Of a DNA stretch of 64,000 bases, positions 1 to 11,851 are shown one piece after another. The notes below the pieces were generated by a model. It was not told the DNA's origin and ran no database searches. It saw nothing but the letters and a program-made list of their open reading frames with translations. A program made the translations under genes and the position numbers. How positions within the stretch are numbered: position 1 is the first letter of the stretch; the number at the start of each line of letters is the position of its first letter. Source of the DNA: Pterobdella sp. o SKG-2022 (taxonomy: Eukaryota > Annelida > Clitellata > Hirudinida > Piscicolidae). The DNA is taken from contig OZ038324.1 of assembly GCA_964035795.1 (NCBI GenBank), forward strand, positions 885,524 to 949,523. Direction: 5' to 3'.

Positions 1-170
1 ATTTAAGTACTCAAACAAATAAAAAAGTCTCATTATTAGTTTTGTTATTAAAAATTAAAAAAGCTAAATTTCACTTAAGAATTTGGACTATAAATATCCT
101 AATTAACAAATTTATGACTTAAGTTAACTTTTTCCATTTTTGCATCAGCCATCCTCGTGGACACACATAT

Positions 171-3100
171 ATGAGATTTTCTTCTTTGGCTTTGGGATTG
201 GTTCGTGATATATTCAAAAATCGATCACAACTTTGGATTAAAAATTCGCTCCACTTCAATTTAAAGTCAGGTTATTTTTTTGGGACATCAATAAATAATT
301 CTTTCAAACCTCAATTTAGTAAAAAAGTAAAAGAATTAAAAATTAAAAAAGTAATGGCTGACTTAAAAAATAAGGAAATTTTGTTACCATTGCAAGCAGC
401 TGTTAAACAAAAGGTTTGTTTTAAATATCCTTGACTCTAATGCTTTCCATGTTAATGCTTCAAAGTTTCATCTTTGCAAAGGGTGATAAAGTCAGAAGCT
501 TGAAAGAATCCAAAGCTCCTGAAAATGATGTCAACGCAGCTGTAAAAGAATTGAAAGCTGTTAAAAAAATTCTTGAAGACAAAGTTAGTTTAATCACTAT
601 ATTTTTGATAAAATTTGTTATCATCTATACTGATGAGTGTTATTTTTAAAAAATCTATCATTAAATTTCAATCCTTCAGGTTTTAGAGCTGGAAGACAAA
701 GAAGGAGATGGCCCTATTGATAGATTGAAATTAGAAGATCTTTTAAAGCAAAAGTTTTTTTTTGATCAGTCAGCAGCCATCTATGGGGGTGTGGCTGGTT
801 TTTGGGATTATGGTCCCATGGGTTGTGCCATGAAAACCAACTTTTTGGCAGAATGGAGAAAGTTTTTTATTGAGGAGGAAGAAATGCTCGAGGTTGACAC
901 AAACATTCTCACTCCTGAACCTGTGCTCAAGTATGTATGGTTTCAAATTTTATCAATCATCATCTCAGAAAAAATTATTTATCTAAAAACATTTATAACA
1001 TACACCACAATATTAGCAAGTTCAATACAAAAGTAAATCTGAAGCATTATTACACATAGGAACATAATAAGACATCACTCCACTCACCATCACAACTACA
1101 CCTCATACTTCCTCACAGAGCATCAGGTCATGTGGACAGATTTGCAGATTACATGGTGAAGGACCTCAAGACTGGCGAGTGTTTCAGAGCTGACCATCTT
1201 ATTGAGGGTTTGTGTTTTTTCTATTATTTAATGTTTTTTGTTTCATTATTTGTATGCATTTTTCATTATTATTGCTTTATTCTATGTTTGTTTTGATCTG
1301 ATTTGTTCATTTTGTTGCTAATTCCAATATGGAAGTTCTGGAATGCCCCAAATTCTTTGAAAAGGATTTTTGTGAATTAAAACACTACAAATAAACATCA
1401 AAATCCTATTTATTCATTATCTTTCAAAAATGTTCATCATCGCTATTGTATGCTTCCACTCATCTTCATATCCAGCCCACTTTGAGAAGAGCCTGGAGGA
1501 CAAGAAGGTGGGTGAGGATGTGAAGCAGGAAATGAGGGATTTGCTGCCCAAGGTAACATGCCACCATCATTGGCCACTGTTTATTTGTATCATTTAGCAA
1601 AACATCCTTGCTTTTCAGATAAATATTTGTATTTTCATATTTATTAATGAAATTAAATTTTTTCACATGATATTTTGATGAAAGCCTTGAAATCAACATG
1701 CGACATTTTACACTGCCACCATCTCAACATGCAAATGATGCCACCTTCCAGATAGATGGTTTCAGCAGGGAAGACATGGCATACACCATAAAGAAGTATG
1801 ACATAAAGAGTCCCCATAAAAACAACGACCTCTCTGAGCCCATGCAGTTTAACCTCATGTTTTCAACCAATATCGGCCCTACAGGCGACCTCAAAGGGTT
1901 TGTATGTTGTTGGCAGGGTGTTGTGTTTTCATTTCAAGTTTTATGTTGATTTTTCATTTTTACTTTTTCAGTGTTTTATTTTTTTCACTTTTCTTTATTA
2001 AATGACTAATGTTCTACCATTTATTTTTGTATCATATATTTATACATCACCTCCATTTTCTCTCTTCCAAAGGTATCTGAGACCTGAGACAGCCCAAGGA
2101 ATGTTCGTGAACTTCAAAAGGTGACCACTCAACATTTGATCAATGATTGTTCAGCATAATGTTGTTTATAGCTAGGTGCCATATAAACAACATATATTTA
2201 CTGAATAATATTTAGTGATGAAAGGGAATGCATAAGGAATAACCTGGCATTTTGCAAAAGGTTGCTGGAGGATAACGAAGGGTGCCTGCCTTTTGCAGCA
2301 GCTCAGATTGGCAGGGCTTTCAGGAATGAAATTTCACCTCGATCAGGTCTCATCAGAGTCAGGTGGGCGCCACTTGTGTTCTTTTGTTGTTGTTGAGTTG
2401 ATGTTAAGCCTTTGTGTTGTTGCATACTTGAACTCTGTGCTTGTTATTGATGCATCAGAAGCATGTGATGTAGATGCATTGGTGTTTGAAAATTATGAAT
2501 ACGTTAGTAGAAAAAAGCAAACTCATTTAGATTTGGTTGATGGTTCCTTAAAAGATGGTAATGAAAAGGATTGGTTGATAAAGTGAATGCCCCCCAGAGA
2601 GTTCACAATGGCGGAGATTGAGCACTTTTGTGACCCAAAAGACAAGAGCCACCCCAAGTTCTCAAAGGTCTTTCCAACTTTTCATGTACCAACACCAAAA
2701 ACTTCAAATTTCTCAACAACGAATGCCCTGATCCACAGCTGAAGGACCTCAAGTTAAACTTGTACTCAGCACACAACCAGATGAATGGCGAGCTGCCTAC
2801 ACATGTGCCTCTGGGAGAAGCTGTATCCACTGTGAGATCATTGCATGCATTAAAAAGCATACATAATGTTCAAAATCATGACACCCACTGATCACCATAG
2901 CATGCCACATTTTTGTCACTGACAGGGCTTGATTGCCAACGAGACCCTGGGTTACTTCTTGGGCAGGGTGCATCTGTTTCTCTTGAGGGTGGGCATTCGA
3001 CCAGACAAACTCAGGTTCAGACAGCACATGGCGAATGAGATGGCTCATTATGCATGTGACTGCTGGGATGCTGAGTGCAAGACTTCATATGTTAGTGCAT

Positions 3101-4496
3101 CCTGAGGGGGACTTTTTTGTTGGTCTCATGATTATTCTTGCTTCAATTCCAATTTGAAGTTTTATGAAGTATAAGTAGAAAATTAATTTGAGATAATTAA
3201 TATACAAAAAGTTTTTGATAGTTTAAAGAAAGCTTCATTGTTGAAATGCAAGAAAAAATGACTCTTGAAACCACAGGGATGGGTGGAGTGTGTGGGCAAT
3301 GCAGATCGATCGTGCTATGACCTCGAACAACACTCCAATGCCACTGGAGTCAAACTTCTTGCTGAGAAAAAACTCGATAAGCCGGTTTGTATATTTGCTT
3401 ATGTGCATTTACAAATTTTTTCTATATTCACAAAATAAGAGTTAATGGTTTCAGTGATTTATCATATGATTTAATGTTTGACTCAATTGTGGTCTCTGCA
3501 CCAAATGTGATTGACACATGCTTGCAGGAAGAGAGGGACTTTGTTGAAGTGGTGCCTAACAAGCAGTTGTTGGGCAAAGAGTTCCGAGGTGATTCAAAAG
3601 CTCTTATCGATGCCCTCGTGTCTCTTTCCATCTCCCCCAACCTTCCTTCCCACAAGGAGTCTCTCCAGAAGGATGGGTGTGTTCCTTGTTGTGCTTCTGG
3701 GAACATCCTTCATGTAATTTTCAATGATGTATGTTATGTTTTTTAGCTCATTTGCTTTGAAAGTGAAAGGAAAGGAGTTTAAAATTGAGAAAAGCATGCT
3801 GGAAATAAAGAAATTCAAAAAGACTGTTCATGGTGAGTTCATCATTCACAACATTTGTTGTTGTTTTTACCTGCTTCAACCACCCCCAGTTGAAAAGTTC
3901 ACTCCATCGGTGATTGAACCTTCTTTTGGCATTGGTCGCATCATGTATGCCATTCTCGAGCAGTCCTTCAAGGTGAGGGAGAATGATGAACAACGAACAT
4001 ACCTTTCTCTGCCTGCCCTTGTGTCTCCATTCAAATGCTCTGTCCTGCCTCTCAGTGTCAACCCTGAGTTCGAACCTTTTGTTCGAGAGTTGAGTGAGAG
4101 CTTAAAGCAGTTGGGTGTGAGGTGCAAGTTGTTCAGGAGCAGTGGTGTGGCCATTGGGAGAAGATATGCTAGAGCTGACCAGCTGGGCATTCCCTATGGC
4201 ATCACTGTGGACTTTGACACTGCCAACAAGCAGCCTCCTACCGCCACCCTCAGGGAGAGGGACTCGATGAAGCAAGTCAGGATTGAGGTTGGTCCTTATT
4301 TGATATTGTTGTCAGTTCCACAGTTGTCATTTCATTCTGATAATTCTGATCATTCCATGTTATTTATCATACACAACAACAGGTGAAAGAGTTGCCAGGA
4401 GTGGTAAGAGCATTGTCGACAGGGGAGGTTGTTTGGGAGAATGTGCTCTCCAGGTACCCTGTGTTTCAGCAGCAGGAGACTGAGGGAGTGGAGTGA
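171..4496 (+). CDS. GARS1: Glycyl-tRNA synthetase, complete 16-exon gene
   Basis: Class II synthetase that charges tRNA-Gly in cytosol and mitochondria. Exons: 171-413, 482-583, 680-930, 1119-1207, 1476-1552, 1752-1897, 2073-2120, 2261-2362, 2598-2667, 2739-2831, 2926-3090, 3277-3384, 3528-3676, 3747-3832, 3890-4287, 4383-4496. All junctions are GT..AG and in phase, giving 746 residues (human GARS1 is 739). Domain order: basic, hydrophobic N-terminus like a mitochondrial presequence (1-61); WHEP helix pair ([17 protein letters not shown]); catalytic core with motif 2 ([17 protein letters not shown]) and motif 3 ([11 protein letters not shown]); the GARS-specific [14 protein letters not shown] stretch; C-terminal anticodon-binding domain ([18 protein letters not shown]). 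The first ATG gives the mitochondrial form and a second in-frame ATG gives the cytosolic one. Identity is certain; exact exon ends are very likely. Confidence 0.96.
354..356 (+). other. GARS1: Alternative downstream start codon of GARS
   Basis: In-frame ATG at codon 62 beginning [14 protein letters not shown], just before the WHEP domain. The 61 residues before it are rich in Arg/Lys/Ser/Phe with almost no acidic residues, as in a mitochondrial targeting peptide. Animal GARS genes commonly make mitochondrial and cytosolic enzymes from two starts in one gene. Use of both starts here is inferred from that pattern. Confidence 0.6.
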
Positions 4497-5140
4497 TGAG
4501 GCCAGTGCAGCTGTCTGCATTATGAAGCATGGTGTTGTTATGGAGTTTTAACCTAGGATTTAAACGCTACGTCACGCTTAGGAAATCGTTAAACGTTGTT
4601 AGTGATCATATGCTTAACCAATCCATTCGAAAACTTTCTCAAATATAAGTTTTGTTTGCCAAATTTGAAAATACATTTGAGCTCTGTGTTTTTTTCATCT
4701 CAAAGCATAATCTTTCTTCTCGTGCACCACGACTTGGTGGCAAACTGGAATGCTGTCTTGAAGCTCTCCTAGTTTTATTTCAAATGCTTCCAACTTGCTT
4801 TTTGATATTATGTTGTGTTCGATGAGATTTCATCGCTTGACATTCAATCGAGATTATAATTTTTAAAAAAATGTATTTTTCATAAATACAAAGTTTTTAA
4901 AAAGCTCAAAAACTATTTTGAATTTTCCGTTTTGAATCAATATCTGCTTGCATCTCGAGTCCGACATAACCCTCCTTGATGCCGTGATTAGAAACATAAT
5001 AATGGTTGCTTGTGAGTGCACGCATAATTCATATTCATCAGGCATATTATATGCCTTCAATCTACCATGTAGAGAATCAAATATGTATAAAGACAAGATA
5101 TAATTAAAGTTGATTATACCGGCCTCTGCGTAGAGCAGAG
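4497..5140. other. Intergenic: GARS 3' flank
   Basis: AT-rich sequence after the GARS stop. No coding exon or RNA gene is recognisable. A canonical AATAAA close to the stop is not evident. Confidence 0.5.
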
Positions 5141-5147
5141 TATATAA
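5141..5147 (+). promoter_or_regulatory. Candidate TATA box upstream of the LIM gene
   Basis: TATATAA preceded by GC-richer sequence. A transcript beginning about 30 bases downstream could splice at CAAG|GTTAAT (exon end 5187) to the LIM exon. The first coding exon of the LIM gene has not been found, so the link is a guess. Confidence 0.3.
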
Positions 5148-5357
5148 AGCTGAACAAGGCAGATGGTGTGAGTCTCAACTCTTCAAGGTTAATCTTGTAT
5201 TTCAAACTTCGGTTAATGGTTAACTTATTTTTAAAATTAGTTTTTCAATTATTTTGTTGTAATGACTTTTTATTATTGTTTTAAATATATTTCTGATTAA
5301 TTCATTCAAAATGATTTGAAAAAACGCGGCATAATGTCATAGCAGGCGTTCGATACA

Positions 5358-5420
5358 ACAGCCAATCAAATCTCATTTCATTACAGCCAATCAAACCTCA
5401 TTTCATTACAGCCAATCAAA
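5358..5420 (+). repeat. 25-bp tandem repeat with three CCAAT boxes
   Basis: Two full copies and one partial copy of a 25-bp unit. Each contains AGCCAATCAAA, with CCAAT at 5362, 5387 and 5412, exactly 25 bp apart. AGCCAATCA fits the NF-Y consensus. It lies between the candidate TATA box and the LIM exon, so it could be an intronic or proximal element of that gene. Confidence 0.6.
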
Positions 5421-5987
5421 TTACATTTTTTATATTACGGCTTATAAAATATAAACACCGTATTACAGCTCAATAAACAAAAAGTGACTAAACAAGACTT
5501 GCACAACCTACAACAAATATTAGCCACCCACATAAGCAGATGATTAACACAGTTCTTTTGCTTCTAATGATATGTGTTTTTTTTGTGTCTAATATATAGC
5601 AGACATTCTCGTGCTCTTTGTTTATCGCTAAACAATGCTACCATTTCAAACACCCATCACATCATTATTAACGTTTTTACATAATTTATAAAAAATTTTT
5701 TAATAATAAATATATCTTTAATACACACAGATCTGAAATGCCTTTCGTAGTGAGTCACCATTACTACCATACCCCCATATCCCATTAGCACCATAGTATC
5801 ATGCCCTCTATAAATCCTATCGTTATACTATCTATATATTTCTCATCATTAAAACTATTTTTTAGAAAATAATTTTCAAAAACACCCAAATTACCGTTCT
5901 ATCATTTGAATAATTCATGCCTCTTCCACTCACAAACATCATCATCCACAGCCATCACACCCACACCCCATCAAGTCCACACCACAG

Positions 5988-7966
5988 GCTCCTCAGACTG
6001 AAAAGTGTGGAACATGTGGTAAGTCAGTGTACCCTGCAGAGAGGCAGGAAGCTGGGGGAGTGGCTTACCATAAAATGTGTTTCAAATGCTCTGTGTGCAA
6101 AATCACTCTCAAGTGGGTGTGGTATTGGAGGGTGTAGGTGGTGTTGGTGTTGGGGACTGTAGGTCATGTGGTGTTGGGGGCTGTAGGTCATGTGGTGTTG
6201 GGGGGGATGGGGAGAGTGGTGAGGTAGGGGTTAGTGTGATGTTGTATGAGGTGTGGTTTGATATAGAGGTAGAAAAATTATATTTTAGAATAAAATTGTA
6301 GAACTTAAAAATATAATATAATTATGAGAATATAGTTGAATATAGTTTTCGAAAAACGAAGTGAATAATCTAAATTTACACATTCCGATGTTGCAATATA
6401 ATTGTATGTGAAGATGTTGGCATACAATGAATAGAAGAAAATTAAACTTTAGAAACATCCATTGAGCATTCATACATTTATTTAAAAGAAAAGCTATATT
6501 TATAGTTTTAAACAAATGTATGAATCTTCAATTGATGTTTTTAAAGTTTAATTGCTATACAAAACATACAAGCTGTTTCTGAAAAGTTAAATAAAATGAA
6601 ATCATAGCGCCTAACTACATCACTGACTCGTGACGATTGTTTTTGAGGATGGTTTGCACTTGAAGCTAGAACATCTCTCAATAAAATATTTCAATGCTTT
6701 GTTATTTTACTATTTTAATATAAAAGTCTAACAAAACTTAAACAACATGCATAATGTCACGTAACATGTGCCCATGAAATCACTTGCGGCAGAGTGGTTT
6801 GGTGGAGTGGTTCGGTGGACTGGTTTGGTGGAGTGTCAAAGGAATGTTGGCTAAAATGTTGAGAGATCCATATTTGTTACAAATTATTGAGAAAAGTTTT
6901 GTATGCAATGGATTTCATGAATTCGACATATGACAAGTTTGTGTAGAACGGTTTGTATATTCTTCATTCTTATTATTATTATTATTATGATTGTGACGAA
7001 GCAAGGAAATTCCAAACGCTTGCTGTAATTTTGAAAATATTTTTTCTGATTTCAAGCATGAGTCATCAGTGCAGACCATGGTATCGATAACAATATCATA
7101 ATAATAATAATAATAATATTTATGATAATATTAGTCAAAGTAAAGTTTAAATGAAATTATTTATATTATATAACTTCATAAATATTTTAATAAAAAATTC
7201 AGTAGAGACAAAACTAATTACTAACTAACCTCAAATAAGTTAATTCTAAATATATCAAGCTGAAAGGATTAAAAGTTAGCAAACACAAACGAGTGTTGGC
7301 TGCATCAGCTGTTTCCATAGCAAACTTGCAGAGTTTTCACCCACAACCTTTAAAAATATTGCATTCAACAAATATTTTAAAGCGCTCCTCAAGAGATTAG
7401 ATCTAAAAATAGATTTCAAGCCGAATAATTATTCAAAATTGTATACTGCCATATCTTGGTTAATATGAAAACCTAATTTTTTGAAAATAATTTTAAAGAT
7501 GGAATATTTAATTTTAAATAAAAAATAATATTTGGTTTATGTGATTCAGTAATAACATTTTGTATGGTTGTAATGATTGGTGGAAAGATAATAAAGAGAT
7601 TTTGGAAGAGTGAAGCGTAATTTTTGACTTGTTTTCAATAAGAAAGCTTCAAGGTAATGAAACAAAGTATAAAGATTGCAATGAAGTTGAAGTGAAAAAT
7701 AAATAATGATAATAACGAAACAATGGTGAAATGATACTAAAACAATGATAAGAAACACAAGATAAGAAGAAAATGATAAAAAAGAGGAAACAATGAAAAC
7801 AAAATAAACATGAACAACACCAAAATAACAAATAAGGTTAATAAAAAAAGTAAATATAATCTAACCCGGCAGACTGGGCAACTACCAGCAAGCAGACGGG
7901 CACCTCTTCTGCAAGACTGACTATCAGAAGAACATTCTCGCTAAGAACTCTCAAATCACTTGTTGA
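5988..7966 (+). CDS. Small single-LIM-domain protein, two exons seen, N-terminus missing
   Basis: Exon 5988-6112 (possibly starting at 5997) encodes the first zinc module: CGTCGKSVYPAERQEA, then YHKMCFKCSVC. The codon split by the intron (AA|A) joins exon 7873-7966, which gives LGNYQQADGHLFCKTDYQKN and then a stop after a terminal Cys. Together they form a complete LIM domain: C-x2-C, H-x2-C, C-x2-C, C-x2-D. The protein ends about 19 residues after the last ligand, so this is probably a short single-LIM protein or the C-terminal LIM of a longer one. LIM domains mediate protein binding, often at the actin cytoskeleton. The frame upstream of 5988 reaches a stop without an ATG, so a first coding exon lies elsewhere, perhaps near 5.2 kb. 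I cannot assign it to CRIP, LASP or another subfamily. Confidence 0.8.
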
Positions 7967-8066
7967 CCTTTGATCTTCATCTTAAGTCTATTTTTAGTAT
8001 TGAAATCTCATTTTATTTTCAATGAGTGTGTGGTACTCTGGTGACGTTTTCTAGTTTTTTACTGAA

Positions 8067-8072
8067 AATAAA
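8067..8072 (+). terminator. Polyadenylation signal of the LIM gene
   Basis: AATAAA about 100 bases after the LIM stop codon, on the same strand. This spacing is plausible for its 3' end. Confidence 0.5.
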
Positions 8073-8575
8073 CAAAGTGATCCTGTATTTTATCGCCATT
8101 TTGAGTTCAGTCCTTCAGTTATGATCTTCTAACAAATATAGTATAGGTAACATCAGAACCTCAAAATTAGCAGATCACTTGATAATGTCAGTTCGTTTTA
8201 TGATAAGCTTCGTGACTTGAGCTTTTCTACGTCATCGAAATGTAGGAGACTCATGAACCAAAAGAACTAAGATCAGATTCTAAAATTTTTGTTTGAAAAA
8301 AAATTAAAAGCATGCAACTTTGAGAAAGAGATCATTATGAATACATTTTGATCGCAGAACTCCCACACCTGAGAGGAGGTTGTACGCAGTGGAGATTCGT
8401 CTTCACGCTTCAGTGGCCATCCTTTTTTAGCACTGCTGCTACTATCTTCACTCATGCGTGACTTTTTGTATGTTTGTGATGCAGAGTCAATGGTTTTGAG
8501 TTTGACCATTTCAAATGGATGTCAAAGATGTTTTCAACTCAGTATATTTCGTAATCATTTGAATTTTTTTACGGC

Positions 8576-10376
8576 ATGTTTTTCTTTGAGAGCACCCAGA
8601 AGATAGATGAAAATGAAGTTGTTTCTCAGACCCACCACAGAATCAACCACCAAAAAGGTGAGAGTTTAAAACTTGCGTTGTGTAAAATAAAATTGACTTG
8701 ACCAAGCAATTCAAAACTGAAGCATACAGCTCAAAACTGTACGACACATCGTGTTGCAGATCAAGTGGAGCAGTGTACTCTCACATTCGACTGCATGGAG
8801 GAAGTCCTCAAAAACCAGGTTGCACGCACCTATCTACTAGACTTTCTCAAAAAAAACAGTGACACGGCTTTTGAACTGGCTCAGATGTGGCAGGAGGTGG
8901 AAGAGAGAAGGCGACATCCGTGGCTCAAGACAGCCCGCCACAAGTCTTTCCTTTGGAAACAACCTCTCCACAATTATAGAGCTTCCAGTTATTTTGAGAA
9001 TCAGAAAACTTTTGTTGGCGATGTAGTTCGAAGGGACTCAAACAACAGACCCAGGTCTGAGGTTTACTCCCGCTCGAGCACCCTGAATAGCGTGGACTCC
9101 AGCCAGAACTTCAGAATTCCTAAAAGTAATTTTTCAGTTTTAATCATTTCAATTTCTGGTTCAATCTTTCTCAAGTTTGTCTTAGACACTGATTTTTCCC
9201 GCAGAAAATGGTGAAAGCTTTTCGTTTCAGAAAATGATTGAAGTGACATTACACACAAAGTGACCTTTAGACTTCTTCAAACAAACAAACAAACAAACAA
9301 ACAAACAAACAAACAAAAAAAAAACAAATAAAAACAAAAAAACAAATAAAAACAAACAAAAACAAGTAAACAAACAAACACACACCGCAGGTTTTACGAG
9401 AGCTTCACGAGGAGTTGTGAGTATTGGAGGTACGTGATGGAAGTGGTTTCCAGAAGGAGACTCTACCTCACAGACATTCTCCACTCTTACTTCCTCCTTT
9501 CCTACTTCGCTCAAGTGACTGCTCTTTCACTTTCTGCCTCTCCTTATTTATATTAATGCTTTTAATTATTTATTAGTTCACTTTCAACTAATATCATTAA
9601 ATTTAATTCATTTATAATTAATATATCATTAATAATAGATTATGATAAGATTGTACTTATTGAAAATTTTAGTTTCTTTAAAAAAAAGTATCTTTGAAAT
9701 CATTAATAAAACTTCTAAGGCTTTTCACAATATCCTAAAACAACTTTTGTCTCTCTGCATACCCATCCATCCAGTCCCAAAACCTTCCTTGACCTTCATC
9801 CTTGAATATATATTTAATAAACATACCTTATACATATACCCCTTCTTAAAACATGGATAATCTCTGGCAAGTTCCTGGAAGAGGAGGGCAAGGAGGCTCT
9901 GTTGAATGGGTGGCTGGTGTTTGAGGCCTACAGGCAGACCCACCAGAACAACTTCGATACAGAACTCATGCGCTCCGATGCTCGTCAGATTTTTAACAAG
10001 TGGGCTGTTGTTGAAATCATGTTTGGTCCATCAATCTTCGTTGTTATAACTTTTTTGACTCATCTTTGTGAGTGTATTAGTGGCTTGCCAAAATGATTTG
10101 TTCAAATGAAAAGTTTGAACTTAATTTTTATTAACATTTTCATTTATTGAATTTATTTTCAAATTGATTCACTAAAATTTTTTATAAATTTGCAGGTATT
10201 TCAAAGATCCGAAGGAATCCTCCTTAAAATTCCACAAAAGTTTGAAAGGTGTTTTGAAGAAAGACCTCCAAAACAACACAAACTGCTTATCCTTCACAGT
10301 TCTCCAAACAGCCGTCTATCAAGCTATGCACCAAGTGGGCCCTTCAGCACCATTCACCATGTTGACCATTGTTTGA
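8576..10376 (+). CDS. RGS-domain protein (RGS22-like), five exons
   Basis: Likely a regulator of heterotrimeric G-protein signalling. Exons: 8576-8657 (ATG, MFFFESTQKIDENEVVSQTH), 8760-about 9054 or 9125, 9391-9514, 9872-10020, 10196-10376 (stop). The second exon reads like the start of an RGS fold (TFDCMEEVLKNQVARTYLLD and FELAQMWQEVEERR). The fourth resembles a second RGS helix set (FLEEEGKEALLNGWLVFEAY, then SDARQIFNKW) and the fifth continues it. Two partial RGS units in tandem suggest the multi-RGS type (RGS22/RGSL). The junction from exon 2 to 3 is uncertain: the stronger-looking coding runs to 9125 but leaves the wrong phase, while a donor at 9055 is in phase. Length is about 290 residues, short for RGS22, so it may be a fragment or a diverged small member. 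Confidence 0.6.
9278..9380 (+). repeat. (CAAA)n microsatellite in RGS intron
   Basis: Pure CAAA repeats to about 9316, then degenerate A-rich repeats running up to the acceptor at 9390. Confidence 0.9.
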
Positions 10377-11435
10377 TAATAATCATTTCAAATTGTATTA
10401 TACACAAATGTGTAGAAACTGAAAAGTTGAAAACAATATAACTAGTATTTTTTATGAGTGATGAAAGGCAAGTGTACTTGAGATGTCACTGAAACCTCAG
10501 AATATCCTCACCAGGTTTCAAAAGCGTCATACTCGTTTTGAACTCTGCTCTGGTTGAAATTTCAAAATCACAAAATATTTATTCGTCTGTTTTTCGTTTT
10601 TGAAAAATTGAAGAAACAAATGGGAGCATTACGACAATATAAACACCTTCATCAGTCTATTTAGAGATACTCAGACTATCCACGAGGTACAAGAGAACAC
10701 AGATGAGACTGAAACGTTGCTCCAGGAAAGTGGGAAATGAAGGCGAGAAGAAGAAGAAAAGATACGAGAAAGGTCGGCATGGAGGTTTGATAAAAGATTG
10801 GATTTGACCATGAAGGTGAAAGTAAAAGAGCACATAGAATGGAGCTTTGGGCATTTGGTGGAAGCAAGGAATAGTCGAGAGAAGTTGTTGAAAGACAAAA
10901 GAAGCTGGAATAAATGTTCTCATATATCAAAAGTTTGAAATGAAAAGATACGGTTAAGTGAGTGAGCTCTGAGAGACAAGATTATTTGGGTGAGTAATGC
11001 ATATGGAGATAATAAAGAGACTGATTATAAGTTTATTGAGGATGTAAAAGCAGGGGCTGATTTTATAGGGGATACAAGGAAGTGCGGGAAACGATATTAG
11101 ATAGCTGAAAAGGCCTTTGATTGTAAGCAGTAGTAGATGTCTGACAGTGAGTCTATTCGACGGTAACATTAATTAGTCAAAATTCTTTTTAATAATTTAC
11201 AGTTTTCAACGTAACCTCAAGGCTAAAATATTCTGAAACTTCGATAAAGATAAATTTCAATCTTTGATCTCCTGTTCGAAACATCTAAAATTATTTTAAT
11301 TTCAGCTGTAAAAATATTTATCGATTTTCCTAGTACATTCGTCTCCGTATCTAGTACAACCACCCCTGATTCCTAAATTTTATAATAAAGAAAGAGGTGT
11401 CAATATTAGCACACGTTCTCAATGTGGTACCCATA
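10377..11435. other. Intergenic, no gene recognised
   Basis: Between the RGS gene and the first SINE copy. A purine-rich stretch at 10,660-10,920 has open frames on the minus strand. They look like composition effects (Ser/Phe/Leu) without family motifs. Confidence 0.5.
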
Positions 11436-11573
11436 AAGCGCTTTTCCTCATAGATGAAAGCGCTCGCTACAAATTTAATGTAGCGAAAACACATTGTGGA
11501 ACAGGTGCTAATTGTCGGGCCACGCGGAATCGAATCCGGTAACTACAGATAATTAGTTTAGCTATAGGGGCCG
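11436..11573 (-). mobile_element. tRNA-derived SINE, copy 1
   Basis: Read on the minus strand it begins with a degraded tRNA-Ile-like head. The D-arm is shortened by a deletion, but TAATTATCT and a B-box-like GGATTCGATTCC remain. A body follows that is shared with the copies at 17.9 and 46.0 kb: AATTAGCACCTGTTCCACA, TTTTCGCTACATTAAATTTG and an AAAAGCGCTT end. Three copies with the same head-to-body junction define a SINE family. There is no coding capacity. Confidence 0.8.
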
Positions 11574-11851
11574 ACATAATTCAATTTTCAAAGTAACATA
11601 ATTCAATGTTTATCGTCTGCAGTTGTTTCTAAAGTTCCTGAGAAGTCAATGCTTCTACAACTTCATCACGAGCCTCGTCATCAGTGGCAAGCCCAGTTGA
11701 CGTCAGCCAACCAATCACACTCTTCCGTCGTTTTGAATTTTTGAAACAGTTTTCAATTGTTTTTTTTTGGCATAATTTGTTTTTCAGCAAAAAAACATTT
11801 GCAAAATAATACACCACGATAACAAATGGAACATAAAAGTGTATAGAACAA

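Noticed and set aside
8369..8509. Minus-strand first exon (MVKLKTIDSASQTYKKSRMS...) ending at CAG|GTGTGG
   Set aside because: Protein-like start with a plausible donor, but no downstream exon or family match on that strand.
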